Below are positions 44,111 through 54,544 of a stretch of 64,000 nucleotides of DNA, piece after piece. The translations under genes were made by a program, and so were the position numbers. The notes beneath the pieces are model-generated. The model saw nothing but the letters and a program-made list of their open reading frames with translations, made no database searches and was not told the DNA's origin. Position 1 is the stretch's first letter. Each line of letters opens with the position of its first letter. The stretch is from Linum tenue (Eukaryota; Streptophyta; Magnoliopsida; Malpighiales; Linaceae), in contig CAMGYJ010000002.1 of assembly GCA_946122785.1 (NCBI GenBank), forward strand, positions 60,723,703-60,787,702, written 5' to 3'.

Positions 44111-44404
44111 TTGAGCATTCTAGCTACAACTCTTTGTGCTTCCCCGCCGCCGCTCCCAAGTCCCACCCAACAAGTTGCCCCATCTTCACCCTCTCGGAGC
44201 AGGCCTTGCGGAGGCTGGCTAGCTACTAGGCTCGGGTCCATCGATGGTTCGGGCCTCAGGGTCCAGTCCTGGAAGACGAAGCAGTGGGCCGAGCCCTACA
44301 GTGTGGACCCCGAGGATGACAACCATTTGGCGGAGGGTGAAGCCTTCGCCGCCGTAGGAATGGGTCTACTTCGCAAGCCTTTGCATTTCCTTATTAATTT
44401 ATAA
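44111..44404 (+). CDS. GC-rich open frame, unidentified gene fragment
   Basis: 97-residue frame in a ~300-bp GC-rich island within AT-rich DNA, just upstream of tRNA-His. It starts at a non-canonical TTG in the frame given, so the true start is unknown and the frame may be a piece of a larger gene. The second half (around KTKQWAEPYSVDPEDDNHLAEG) looks like real coding sequence in composition; the first half is Ser/Pro-rich, as in an organelle transit peptide. I do not recognise the family. It could be a captured or retrocopied gene fragment. Confidence 0.25.
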   Translation: MSILATTLCASPPPLPSPTQQVAPSSPSRSRPCGGWLATRLGSIDGSGLRVQSWKTKQWAEPYSVDPEDDNHLAEGEAFAAVGMGLLRKPLHFLINL

Positions 44405-44432
44405 AACCTGGCAGTGAATACCGTTATCAAAT

Positions 44433-44504
44433 GTGGCTGTAGTTTAGTGGTTAGAATATCACGTTGTGGCCGTGATGACCTGGGCTCGAATCCCAGCAGC
44501 CACA
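44433..44504 (+). tRNA. trnH-GTG: tRNA-His (GTG)
   Basis: 72 nt, intronless. Acceptor GTGGCTG/CAGCCAC pairs perfectly with A as discriminator. Anticodon stem TCACG/CGTGA holds loop TTGTGGC, giving anticodon GTG. T arm CTGGGCTCGAATCCCAG is perfect. No encoded CCA. A T6 run at about 44519-44524 could terminate transcription. A one-gene supply of histidine tRNA, unrelated to nearby elements. Confidence 0.95.
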
Positions 44505-44525
44505 AATATTAATTGTTTGTTTTTT

Positions 44526-45041
44526 ACCCGTGCTGAAAAGCGCCCCCCTTAAATCAAAGTTCAAACTCGGTTATTATATTCTAGTATCTGTTTTTAGTTT
44601 ATGATCATAACCTTTGAAGATCCTAACTGTTATACTAATGTTTTATGACCAGTCAGTAATTCATTATGACTCACAATCCAATATACTCTATGATTTGTGT
44701 GACAAGCAACTTATTGAACATTATCTGTACTAACAAAATCTTTATATAATTCAATAAATTATCAGATTCTTTGTCCTTTGATTGTTCTTATTTACCTATT
44801 AAGTTGATTTTAGTAATAGACTTTAAACTAATTTTCAATTGTGTTACTATTTGGATTCTATTATTTGTTTCATTCTCCCAATAATCAATTTTTTCTTGTA
44901 TCTTCTTGTTTCAAATATCAACAATCATCATCATTTTGTCGACAACGACTTAACAATAATTGATCATCAGTCGTTCACCCTCTTCCTCAAGTGTTCGTCA
45001 TAATTATGAAGTTGACTATCCTAACTTTCTTTTTCTACTAA
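44526..45041. other. Intergenic, no gene seen
   Basis: AT-rich, probably the untranslated left part of the hAT element whose transposase remnant follows. Confidence 0.45.
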
Positions 45042-47525
45042 TTATGTCGTCTAGTAAATTTGAATCAAGAAGTTCTGAGTGTAAAAAGGAAACAAAAATG
45101 TGAAGAATTAACTCAATCTAAAAGAGGAGCAATCAATATATTTGTTGAGAAAGATTACAATGCTAAAGTTGCACGTGGTGATTATTTTGATGCAAACATT
45201 GTTGATTCTGAAACTTTTGATGCTAATGTTCTCCTATTGATTATTCTAAAACTATATATGATAATATAGATGATCATTCTGAAAATATTGATGCTAATGT
45301 TGTGCATGTTTATATTCTGATGCTCAAATGATGATATGTTTTATCATAGAATTTGTGATTCTCTTTAACTCTAAAATGATTGATATTCTAGCTGCAAAGG
45401 GTTAAAAAGATATTTATCTATCGAAAAGATCCTAAAGATAAATTTTTGAAGAGATTTTTTTATCAATTTATTATGCTAGACTTTTACCAAATGGTGAAAT
45501 GTGATAGAGATTGACTTTGTAATGTGCATTTATTTTATTATTGTTAATTAAGTTTATGGGTTGTTAGACGTGAGATAGTGTGCTAGTTGCTAGCTAGGAT
45601 TAAGGACCTTTTAAGTTAGGAATAATAATTGTTAGGTGTTTACATTGGATTAGAGGAACTTAGGATTAATTCTCTATTTAAGGTAGCAGATGGATAGATG
45701 GAAGGGAAGGATTTAAGTATGATCAGAAAAGGATTTTACACACCTACGTGTTAATTTGGGATGTTGGCTTTAATTGAAAAAGTTCGGGGGTTCTGTTTTC
45801 GCCATTAAGAAGAATTTTTCTCTTCTACCAATCTATCTATCTATCTATCTTTCCTCCATTCGTCTTCTTCCTATTTTGATCTTTCTTTCTAAATCATATT
45901 CTACAAAAGTGCACGTAACAGACTTGTTCAAAAGAGTTTGATAAGTAATTATTTATAAAAAACAAGGTGGAAAAGTCCATTGTCAAATGAAAGTTTTGTG
46001 ATTGGTCACACATGAGTAGTAGACGTAAAGAGCATGAAATAAGTTTAGAACATATTAGATATATGACTACTTGGTTTGGTTACGTATGAGACTCCAAATG
46101 AACCAAACCATAGATAATATAGCTCAAAAAGAAATCCAGAAAGAAAAGATAATTGGAGAAATGTCTTATTTAGATATTTCAATTGTAAAGTTTCTTGCTA
46201 AACATCGTCTTTCATTTCGTGATAGTGATGAAAAATTGTATCAAAGTAGCAATGCAATTTTTTAGGTTTGATTGAAATGTTGGCTGCATTTTGGGCCTTT
46301 TTGCATATGAATGATACCTACTCGTCTAGGATTATTTGATGTTCTTAAAGGTGAATTGAATGCTCTTAATCTTGATATTGATAACATTAAAGGAAAATCT
46401 TATGATAATGACCAAACACGAAAGGACAACATAGTGATACGCAAAGAAGGCTATTAGATATAAATCCTAAAGCCTTTCATACATCATGTGCTTCTCATAG
46501 TCTTAATTTGACTTTATGCGAAATGCATAATTGTTGTGTTAAAGATACTTATTTTTGGAATCATTCAAAAAATTTATGCGATATTTTCAAATTCAAATGA
46601 GAGATGGCAGGTTTTGAAAGATAATGTCGAAGATTTAACTTTGAAACCATTGTCATACTCAGCGACTCGTTGGGAGAGTCACATTGAAAGTTGAAAGTAA
46701 TTAAGTTTCAAATGTTAGAAGTTAGGCAAGCTTTACTTCAAATGGATGATCTTGCTAATGATTTAAAAATAAGAAGTGAAGATAGATCTTTGGCACAAAA
46801 TGAACCAAGTAACTTCGAATTTATAGTATCATTAGTTATTTGGTATGAAATATTGTCTGCTGTCAATTTAGTTAGTAAGCATTTGTAGTCCAATGATAGT
46901 CTTATTGATGGTGCCATTGGAAAGGTAGAGGGATTAATTTCATTTTTTGAAAGATATAGAGAACATGGTTTTTAAAATGCCTTAGATCAATCAAAAGAAA
47001 TTTTCACGATAATGGAAATTGATCTAGTTTTTCCTCAAAAGCACGAATAAGGCATTGTCATCTAGAGAAGAGTAATTTAGAGTTAGTTATTTCGAGATTT
47101 GAGCAATATCAATATTTTGAGTCTATTTTGGGTTTTTATTTAGTTACCATAAGCTGTATTCTTTGAGTGGCACATGTCTTAAGTCTTCGTGCATAAATAT
47201 TGAAACTTATTTAAGAATAATGAGCATTCTGATATTGATGGCAATGATTTATATGGTAAGCTTTGTTACAAGACTTTTTGTCCAATGAAACTTTTATAAC
47301 CGATATTATGAATTATCTTAAATGTGTTTATTTTTTTTCCTAATGCCATAATATTATACAGAATCTTGTTAACTATCTATTTGACTATTGCTACGACAGA
47401 GAGGTTTTTCTTAGTTGAAGTTGGTGAAAGTTCTATTTGCAATCTACAATGACACAAGAAAGACTTAATGGATTGGCTATGGTGGCGATCAAGAATGAAC
47501 TCCTGGAAAATATGAAAGTCTAAGA
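45042..47525 (+). pseudogene. hAT transposase pseudogene (TTF zinc finger / DUF4371 type)
   Basis: Broken frames keep the order of this plant hAT transposase: a Lys-rich start (KRKQKCEELTQSKRGAI), a KDPKDKFLKRFFYQF piece, LAKHRLSFRDSDEKLYQSSN, IKFQMLEVRQALLQMDDLAN with FIVSLVIWYEILSAVNLVSKHL, and the C-terminal dimerisation part MTQERLNGLAMVAIKNELLE near 47450-47505. Many stops and frameshifts are present and a 403-bp solo LTR (45518-45920) splits it, so no functional transposase is made. Family assignment rests on motif style. The TIRs of the parent element were not found. Confidence 0.75.
45518..45920 (+). mobile_element. Solo LTR inside hAT transposase pseudogene
   Basis: 403 bp starting TGTAATGTGCATTT and ending GCACGTAACA, with a perfect 5-bp target duplication GACTT (45513-45517 and 45921-45925). 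Contains ctatttaaggtagc as TATA-like site and an (ATCT)n stretch near 45830. Removing it and one GACTT rejoins the transposase reading. No internal region is left, so it formed by LTR-LTR recombination. Confidence 0.9.
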
Positions 47526-47900
47526 GATTATTTTTATTTCAAACAATGCAAGAAAGATATTACTTTTTAAGTAACATTGTTATGAAATTATTTTTTAATC
47601 AATGTTATGAATTATTATTCGAACAATATAATTATATATTTTATGAAAATAAAAATAATTAGGCCGCATCTTTATTATGGAACAAGACCTCCAGAATTCA
47701 TTGGTTGGTCTTGGTGGACACTTACATACAAGGTTGTTTTCCCTTGTATTTCCGATATGGTACATGGATTGTGCCATAAAATCATCCCCTCAAGACAAGG
47801 GCCATGAACTTTGTGTATAACCTTCAACGATTATCTTGATCCACTAGACATGTTGTATCGACAGACCCTTCGACACAAGGATTTACCCAATGCAGATATC
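47526..47900. repeat. Non-coding; one half of a dispersed duplication
   Basis: The block at about 47705-47775 (ttggtggacacttacataca, cccttgtatttc, tggtacatggattgtg) recurs diverged at about 48234-48297 (ttggtggacactaatataca, cccttgtaatctc, tggtacttggattgtc). No gene. Confidence 0.5.
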
Positions 47901-48046
47901 CTTGATCCACCAGACAAACGCAAATCTCCTTTGATCCGCCAGACAAATGCGGATCTCCCTTGTATCTGTCAGACAAATACATATCTTCTTTGATCTTCCA
48001 GAAAAATGCATATCTTCTTTGATCTTCCAGACAAATGCATATCTTC
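47901..48046 (+). repeat. 30-bp tandem repeat, ~5 units
   Basis: Units resembling tgatcttccagacaaatgca plus tatcttcttt begin at about 47901, 47931, 47961, 47991 and 48019. The units lie head to tail with no spacer, so this is a minisatellite. Confidence 0.85.
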
Positions 48047-48452
48047 AATCTCGAGGTCACCAAATGTGGGTCCACCGAACTAACGTCCACTGTCCTATAT
48101 CAGAACTCCACACCAGGCTTTGATATAATTTGTTGAGACGAGGTATCCCATTAGTACGACATTGTCGCTTTTGGCCAAACCCGTACATATTGACTGTTGG
48201 GTTCCTGCCAAGAGGTCTCATACTAATGAACTTGGTGGACACTAATATACATCGGTCCTTCCCTTGTAATCTCAATGTGGTACTTGGATTGTCACATAAC
48301 AACTCTCTACCATTATGGAGAAGGAGAAGAGAATCAAGTGCGTATATATCTAGCATGTGCGGTGTTGAGCCTGGATAAGTGTAGTTTTGTGTGCTTGTGC
48401 CTGGATTATGTAGGCTGCATCTACACAACACATGTATCGGGTGGATTATGTT

Positions 48453-49153
48453 TTTTTTTAACGATAATCTGCGCTAGGCTTTATTAATCATGGGAAGCCA
48501 TTACATTGTCCAGCTCAAGCTGGTTGAGAAGAACCATAGGGGGCCGATCAATCCAAACCTCAGCTTCATCCCATCTCGTTTCCACATGTGCCATAATATG
48601 TGCCGCTGCATTTGCAGTGCGGTAAACATGCTTAATCTCTCCACCTCCAATCTCTCCAAGCATGTGCTTGATACTCCTGCAGACCACTCCCAATTCCGTC
48701 CAGTCTCGATCGACATCTCTAATACCGTTTAGCACCGCTTCACAGTCCGTTTCCAGAACAGTTCCTTCGAGCTGATGGTGCTGCGCTAGTTGTAGACCAA
48801 ATTCCACCGCTAAGGCTTCCCTATCTCTGGGTTTGATTCTCCTTTAATCCTCTTTGCCTCCGCGAAAAGGAAACGTCCCTCCGCATCTCGACCGACCACC
48901 CCTAGACCACTCCCGTCCGCCCAAACTCCAGCATCTGTATTCAACTTCACTCGCCCAGCTGTCGGCTTCATCCAATGGCGAACTTCTTGCCTTAGCTGTG
49001 GCGGTTGGAAAAATTCTTGCTGCTGTCGGTATTCCTCGAGCAATGAAGCTGCTCTCAGGACTATTTCCTCCTCTGAAGACTTAACCCCATTAAACATATG
49101 AGAATTCCTTTCTTTCCAAAGCATCCACAATAACATACACCATTCTTCAAGCT
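48453..49153 (-). mobile_element. 5'-truncated LINE (L1 type) with RNase H domain
   Basis: 701 bp on the minus strand, ending in an A tail (T run from about 48451-48459) preceded by an AATAAA signal at about 48482-48487. It is flanked by a perfect 15-bp target duplication CGGGTGGATTATGTT (48438-48452 and 49154-49168). 5' truncation, tail and variable-length target site are hallmarks of LINE insertion by target-primed reverse transcription. Confidence 0.94.
48484..49136 (-). pseudogene. LINE RNase H-like domain, frameshifted
   Basis: The C-terminal part of LINE ORF2. The first frame (49136-48810) has WMLWKERNSHMFNG, typical of the zf-RVT/linker region, then KLNTDAGVW with the first catalytic Asp. 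A frameshift near 48825-48845 passes to the frame 48807-48484, which holds VLETDCEAVLNGI with another catalytic Asp and YRTANAAAHIMAH at the end, where the usual last Asp is replaced. It resembles the RVT_3 RNase H family. It is not functional. Confidence 0.8.
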
Positions 49154-49222
49154 CGGGTGGATTATGTTGAAAACAAAGGCATAGTAAGGATTTATGTTAA
49201 GATGGATTTATTTAAATATATA

Positions 49223-49583
49223 TGTTGATATGACTTGAATCGGATTATCAGCCGCTACGACTGGTAATCGGGGGTCTCGCTGTTATTTGGGTTCAATGTT
49301 ATTTGGGTTCGGGTTCTGGGCCTGGTCTGTAACCGTTTCCTTTGTCAGATTGGATTAGATTTAGACCCACATGGAGAAGTGCTATAAATACTTCTCATAC
49401 TCCTCTGTAATCTGCAATCTCCTCGATATAGTGAAACTGGCTCTCTCTCGCCCGTGGACGTAGCTAGCACACATCGTGTTAGTGAACCATGTAAATCGTG
49501 TGTCGTGTTTTCTATTCTCTCTTTCGTATTCTTGCTTTGTCGATTCCGGCGATTTCCCGATCCGTATCAGCGCGTTTATAACA
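49223..49583 (+). repeat. 5' LTR of copia 2 (shortened)
   Basis: 361 bp, TGTTGATATG...TTTATAACA, with a promoter TATA-like ctataaatac near 49382-49391. It lacks the GC-rich ~68-bp block carried by the 3' LTR after tctcgctg. Confidence 0.95.
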
Positions 49584-49585
49584 AG

Positions 49586-49598
49586 TGGTATCAGAGCC
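49586..49598 (+). other. Primer-binding site (initiator tRNA-Met)
   Basis: TGGTATCAGAGCC, two bases after the LTR end; complementary to the 3' end of initiator tRNA-Met. Confidence 0.92.
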
Positions 49599-49636
49599 GT
49601 GGCTGGAAATCAGGCTAGGGTTTTCGATTCAGAAGA

Positions 49637-50251
49637 ATGACGTCGGTGAACATGAAGATCGAAAAGTTCACAGGGAAGAACAGCTTCGCTATATGGCAGA
49701 TCAAGATGCAGGCTTTATTAAAACAGCAAGGGCTGTGGGGACCGCTGTCTGCGAAACAGAAGAAGGCAGCGGTCGATGACGATGAGTGGAATACCCTGGA
49801 GGAGAAGGCCCACTCGACCATCATGCTATTGTTGTCTGATGACGTCATCATTGAAGTCGCTGCTGAGAAGACTGCCGCGGGCTTGTGGTTGAAACTAGAG
49901 AGTCTGTACATGACTAAGTCTCTAACCAACAAGCTGCATCTCAAGCAACGGTTGTTCAGCTTGAGGATGCAAGAAGGTACGCCTTTGAGGGAACATCTCG
50001 AACAGCTTAACTCTATTTTGCTGGACCTGCGTAATATAGATGTTCAAGTTGATGACGAGGATGCTGCCCTAATCCTGCTGGTTTCTTTGCCGAGTTCATA
50101 TGAGAATTTCGTTGATTCTTTTATTGCCGGTAAAGAAAGCGTGTCGTTGGAGGATGTCAGGTCTGCTCTTCATACGAGAGAGATCAGACATAAGGCGTCC
50201 GGATCTGGTACAGGTGGTTACAGGTGGAAAGGGAAAGAAGAAATCTGGTAA
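49637..50251 (+). CDS. Copia 2 gag, N-terminal part
   Basis: 204-residue frame from the first ATG after the primer site. [20 protein letters not shown] is the typical opening of Tork/Tnt1 Gag, followed by the UBN2-type capsid region ([31 protein letters not shown]). The true protein ends near residue 191; the last ~13 residues after the 10-bp duplication at 50210 are out of frame and reach a stop at 50251. Confidence 0.9.
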   Translation: MTSVNMKIEKFTGKNSFAIWQIKMQALLKQQGLWGPLSAKQKKAAVDDDEWNTLEEKAHSTIMLLLSDDVIIEVAAEKTAAGLWLKLESLYMTKSLTNKLHLKQRLFSLRMQEGTPLREHLEQLNSILLDLRNIDVQVDDEDAALILLVSLPSSYENFVDSFIAGKESVSLEDVRSALHTREIRHKASGSGTGGYRWKGKEEIW

Positions 50252-53200
50252 AGGGAATTCGAGCAAGAATTCCAAGGGTCCCGGTCCACAGCCAGGTGAT
50301 GCTTGTCACAACTGTAAGGAAGTGGGGCATTGGAAGTACAACTGTCCCAAGAGAAGAGGGCAACAGAAGAAACAAGGTTCAGTTGCCGTGGCAGAAGTGG
50401 ACAACAGTTCTGAAGACGATCTCGCCTTGGCTGTAGTTGAGAAGGCACATCGTGGGGATGTGTGGTTTCTGGATACTGCAACATCATACCATATGTCTCC
50501 GAACAGGGATTGCTTCACAACCTACGAGCAGATAGATGGTGGTAATGTGGTCATGGCTAATGGAGCTGTCTGCAAGGTTGTTGGAATCGGGTCCATAAAG
50601 GTTCGGACACATGAGGGTTCGTTCTGTACCGTGAATGATGTCAGGCATGTTCCACGAATGACAATGAACCTGATATCCTTGAGTCTACTCGACAGCAAGG
50701 GTTTCAGCTTCAAAGGAAAAGGTGGAGTTGTGTATGTCTGCAAAGGTTCAAGGAAGGTGCTGAAGGGCGTGAAGCGTGGGACCTTGTATGCATTACAAGG
50801 GTCTGTATTGTCTGGTTCTGCTGCAGTTGCATCGTCTCAGGTTCATCAGGAAGATATGACCACTCTCTGGCACATGAGACTGGGGCATATGAGTGAACGG
50901 GGGATGCAAGTTCTATCGAAGAGGGATCTTCTTTGCGGGCACAAGGTGCAGAATTTGGAATTCTGTGAGCATTGTGTGTTTGGGAAGCTACATCGCAGCA
51001 AGTTTCCCAAGAAGGGTATCCACCGGAGGAAGGGGATACTAGATTACCTCCACTCTGACTGTTGGGGTCCTTCACGAGCTGAATCCATTGGAGGCAGCAG
51101 GTATTTTCTGTCTATTATTGATGATTATTCGAGATTTACTTGGATTTTCATGATGAAGCAGAAACGTGAGGCTTTCACGAAGTTCAAGCAGTGGAAGACA
51201 TTGGTGGAGAATCAGACCAGTAAGAAGATCAAGAAGCTGCGAACGGACAATGGTCTGGAGTTCTGCAGTTCTGAGTTCAACGAATTCTGCAAGGATGAAG
51301 GGATTGCCCGTCATCGGACTGTTAGAGATACACCCCAGCAGAATGGCGTTGCAGAAAGGATGAACCAGACATTGTTGGAGAGAGCACGATGCATGCTCTC
51401 TAATGCTGGACTAGAGAGAAGATTCTGGGCAGAAGCAGTAAACATGGCGTGCTTCCTGATCAACCGTGGACCACACACAGGTATCGAGTGTAAGACTCCT
51501 TATGAAGTGTGGTATGGTAAGCCTGCTGATTACTCTTCACTGAAAGTTTTTGGGTGTCCTGTTTATTATCATGTGGATGAGGGTATACTGAACCCAAGGG
51601 CAAAGAAGGGTGTATTTGTGGGTTACGGAGATGGAGTTAAGGGATTTCGAGTCTGGTCACCTTCTGAGCATCGAGTTATACTTAGTAGACATGTAATATT
51701 TGATGAGAAGTCTATGTTTAACCCCATGTTGAAGGTTACTGTTGCTGAAGTTAGCAGGAATGTTGATAAGCAGGTGGAGCTGCAAACTCTCAATGAGAGT
51801 GAGTTTGAGCACCAAGGTGGAGAAGATCAACATGATGAGGATGTCTCTGCAGAGCCAGAAACTTCAGAGTCCAGTGCACGAGCTCAACAGTCTATTGCTT
51901 CCGGTAGACCGAAGAGAGCGACTGCAGGAGTACCTCCACAGAGGTATGGCTTCGAGGACATGGTGGCGTATTCATTTCAGGTTGCTGAGGAAGTGGATGC
52001 AGGAGAGCCACAGTCCTATAGAGAAGCAGTTTCGGGTGGTGAAGCTGATCAGTGGCTTGCCGCAATGGGAGATGAGATGGAATCCCATGACAGGAATCAG
52101 ACTTGGGAGCTAGTCAAACGACCACAGGGAAGGAAGATTGTTACAAACAAGTGGATCTACAAGAAGAAGGATGGAATCACTTCCAAAGAGGGTATGAAAT
52201 TTAAAGCTCGGGTGGTTGCACGAGGCTTCTCGCAGAGGGAAGGAGTTGACTACAATGAGATTTTCTCACCAGTGGTCAGACATACTTCGATCAGAGTGCT
52301 ACTAGCAATAGTGGCACATTATGACTTGGAGCTCGAGCAGCTAGACGTGAAGACAGCTTTCCTACATGGAGAGTTGGAAGAAGAAATTTACATGACTCAG
52401 CCAGAAGGATTCGAGGTTCCGGGAAAAGAAGACTATGTTTGTAAGTTGAAGAAGTCCTTGTATGGACTTAAGCAATCTCCGAGGCAGTGGTACAAGAGAT
52501 TTGACAGTTACATGCTTGAGCTGGGCTACAACAGAAGTCCATATGATTGTTGTGTATATCACAGCAAGGCAGAGGATGGTTCGATGATATATCTAGTTAT
52601 GTATGTGGATGATATGCTCATAGCTGCGAGGTCAAAGTCTGATATCCAGAAGTTAAAGGGGCTTCTCAGTGCTGAGTTTGAGATGAAGGATTTGGGAGCT
52701 GCTCAGAAGATCTTGGGTATGGAGATTTACAGGGACAGGTCGAAGAAGAAGCTTTTCTTGTCACAGAAGAGCTACATCCAGAAGATACTGTCGAGGTTTG
52801 GCATGTCTTCAGCAAAGCCCTTAAATACTCCTAGTGCTTCAAATGTTCATCTATCCTCAGCTTATGCACCGCAGTCAGAGGCTGAGAAGGAGTACATGTC
52901 GAGAGTCCCATATGCTAGTGCAGTAGGTAGCTTGATGTACGCTATGGTATGCACTAGACCTGATCTTGCACATGCTGTTAGTGTTGTCAGCAGGTTTATG
53001 ATACAACCTGGGAAGGAGCATTGGCAGGCTGTGAAGAGGATCTTCCGGTACCTTAAGGGTACACCTGATGTGGGGATTAGCTTCGGAAGTGATACAGAGT
53101 GCTTGGTGTCTGGGTATTCTGACTCGGACTATGATGGAGATGTTGACATGAGAAGATCGATGACCGGTTATGTAGTCACTCTTGGGAGTTCTGTAGTGAG

Positions 53201-53561
53201 CTGGAAGGCAACTCTGCAGTCGGTGGTGACATTGTCTACTACTGAGGCAGAGTATATGGCGTTGACAGAAGCTGCTAAGGAGGGAATATGGTTGAAGGGA
53301 CTGGTTGGTGATCTGGGTCTACATCATGATCAGGCAGTGGTGTATTGCGACAGTTTGAGTGCAATATGCTTGGCCAAGGATCAAGTCCACCATGAGAGGA
53401 CGAAGCACATCGATGTGAGGTATCATTTCTTGAGGACAGAGAAGAGGATTAAGGTGAAGAAGGTTGGCACCGCGGATAATCCTGCTGATATGTTCACGAA
53501 GCCGGTTCCACATGGCAAGTTCCAACACTGCTTGGACTTGCTGAATGTCTTGAGTGGGTGA
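50100..53561 (+). CDS. Copia 2 zinc knuckle, protease, integrase, RT, RNase H
   Basis: 1,153-residue frame, +1 relative to gag; the first ~35 residues are out of frame. The zinc knuckle [14 protein letters not shown] (about residue 69), protease active site LDTATSYHM (about 123, DTA in place of the commoner DSG, as in Tnt1-like elements), integrase HHCC (HMRLGHMS... CEHC) and D, D, E at about 318 (HSDCWG), 381 (RTDNG) and 418 (AERMNQ) follow. RT has YVDDML near 834 and RNase H starts near SDSDYDGD (about 1007) with [10 protein letters not shown]. No internal stops, so only the gag break prevents a continuous polyprotein. Confidence 0.92.
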   Translation: MRISLILLLPVKKACRWRMSGLLFIRERSDIRRPDLVQVVTGGKGKKKSGKGNSSKNSKGPGPQPGDACHNCKEVGHWKYNCPKRRGQQKKQGSVAVAEVDNSSEDDLALAVVEKAHRGDVWFLDTATSYHMSPNRDCFTTYEQIDGGNVVMANGAVCKVVGIGSIKVRTHEGSFCTVNDVRHVPRMTMNLISLSLLDSKGFSFKGKGGVVYVCKGSRKVLKGVKRGTLYALQGSVLSGSAAVASSQVHQEDMTTLWHMRLGHMSERGMQVLSKRDLLCGHKVQNLEFCEHCVFGKLHRSKFPKKGIHRRKGILDYLHSDCWGPSRAESIGGSRYFLSIIDDYSRFTWIFMMKQKREAFTKFKQWKTLVENQTSKKIKKLRTDNGLEFCSSEFNEFCKDEGIARHRTVRDTPQQNGVAERMNQTLLERARCMLSNAGLERRFWAEAVNMACFLINRGPHTGIECKTPYEVWYGKPADYSSLKVFGCPVYYHVDEGILNPRAKKGVFVGYGDGVKGFRVWSPSEHRVILSRHVIFDEKSMFNPMLKVTVAEVSRNVDKQVELQTLNESEFEHQGGEDQHDEDVSAEPETSESSARAQQSIASGRPKRATAGVPPQRYGFEDMVAYSFQVAEEVDAGEPQSYREAVSGGEADQWLAAMGDEMESHDRNQTWELVKRPQGRKIVTNKWIYKKKDGITSKEGMKFKARVVARGFSQREGVDYNEIFSPVVRHTSIRVLLAIVAHYDLELEQLDVKTAFLHGELEEEIYMTQPEGFEVPGKEDYVCKLKKSLYGLKQSPRQWYKRFDSYMLELGYNRSPYDCCVYHSKAEDGSMIYLVMYVDDMLIAARSKSDIQKLKGLLSAEFEMKDLGAAQKILGMEIYRDRSKKKLFLSQKSYIQKILSRFGMSSAKPLNTPSASNVHLSSAYAPQSEAEKEYMSRVPYASAVGSLMYAMVCTRPDLAHAVSVVSRFMIQPGKEHWQAVKRIFRYLKGTPDVGISFGSDTECLVSGYSDSDYDGDVDMRRSMTGYVVTLGSSVVSWKATLQSVVTLSTTEAEYMALTEAAKEGIWLKGLVGDLGLHHDQAVVYCDSLSAICLAKDQVHHERTKHIDVRYHFLRTEKRIKVKKVGTADNPADMFTKPVPHGKFQHCLDLLNVLSG

Positions 53562-53643
53562 CTCCGCCCTACGGGGCATTGATGGCGGGAGAGAGAGAAG
53601 GAGCAGAGTACATCAGAGATTTCAGAGGAAGAGGATTCAAGTC

Positions 53644-53655
53644 AAGGTGGAGATT
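53644..53655 (+). other. Polypurine tract of copia 2
   Basis: Purine-rich AAGGTGGAGATT directly before the 3' LTR. Weaker than in copia 1. Confidence 0.6.
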
Positions 53656-54084
53656 TGTTGATATGACTTGAATCGGATTATCAGCCGCTACGACTGGTAA
53701 TCGGGGGTCTCGCTGCCCGGTCAGCGAGTGGGGTCCAGGGGCAACGCCCCGGTTGGGGTGCGGGGAAACGCCCCCGGCCCACGGTGTATGGGCTCAATGT
53801 TATTTGGGTTCAGGTTCTGGGCCTGGTCTGTAACCGTTTCCTTTGTCAGATTGGATTAGATTTAGACCCACATGGAGAAGTGCTATAAATACTTCTCATA
53901 CTCCTTTGTAATCTGCAATCTCCTCGATATAGTGAAACTGGCTCTCTCTCGCCCGTGGACGTAGCTAGCACACATCGTGTTAGTGAACCACGTAAATCGT
54001 GTGTCGTGTTTTCGATTCTCGCTTTCGTATTCTTGCTTTGTCGATTCCGGCGATTTCCCGATTCGTAGCAGCGCGTTTATAACA
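53656..54084 (+). repeat. 3' LTR of copia 2 (full length)
   Basis: 429 bp with the same ends as the 5' LTR plus a GC-rich block (about 53715-53785) of ggggtccaggggcaacgccc-type sequence that can form hairpins. Followed by the ATATA target duplication. Confidence 0.95.
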
Positions 54085-54103
54085 ATATATATATATATAT
54101 ATA
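54085..54103 (+). repeat. (AT)n run at the copia 2 target site
   Basis: Alternating AT directly after the 3' LTR; the target duplication ATATA is its first five bases. This low complexity makes the TSD call slightly less certain. Confidence 0.9.
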
Positions 54104-54544
54104 ATAAAATAGTTTTTGTTAACTTTTTTAATCATATAAAATATGATCCTGCATCTTGGAATATTTTTCACATTTCCTAAATTTAATTTTCAATTATTTA
54201 GTATACAAGATTTACCAATTTTCCACGTCGTCAGACCCACCCTATCACAGTCACCCTCTACCCTTGACTTGAATATTATTTTTATAAATTAGCTATAATT
54301 TTGTGAAATATTTATTGTTGAATAAGTACACCTTTGATTTTTGAATGCATCATATGTACAATTGTGATTAATATGTAGATTGTTACAAAAAAATGAATAT
54401 GTGAGCATACAATTTATAAATAATATAAAATTGAATATGTGAACAAACCATTCTTAATTAGAAGCACGATAATTTTCATTCTCAATTTTTTATTACATTT
54501 AAGTGATTATTTTTCTCTCAAGCCATGTTGGGTCACTTCACCCC
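54104..54544. other. Intergenic, no gene seen
   Basis: AT-rich. The frame at 54439-54726 runs into the adjacent LTR and has no recognisable domain. Confidence 0.45.

Larger units (their letters stand above)
49223..54084 (+). mobile_element. Ty1/copia retrotransposon 2 (Tork/Tnt1-like)
   Basis: 4,862 bp, flanked by a 5-bp target duplication ATATA (49218-49222 and 54085-54089). LTRs, primer site, gag, protease, integrase, RT, RNase H and purine tract are all present in copia order. LTRs differ by about seven substitutions and by 68 bp in length, so it is clearly older than copia 1. A 10-bp tandem duplication at 50210-50229 breaks gag from the rest. Two derivatives of its LTR lie at 34252 and 35944. 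Confidence 0.95.

Noticed and set aside
47901..48046. CRISPR-like array of 30-bp repeats
   Set aside because: Units are directly adjacent with no spacers, and this is plant nuclear DNA; it is a minisatellite.
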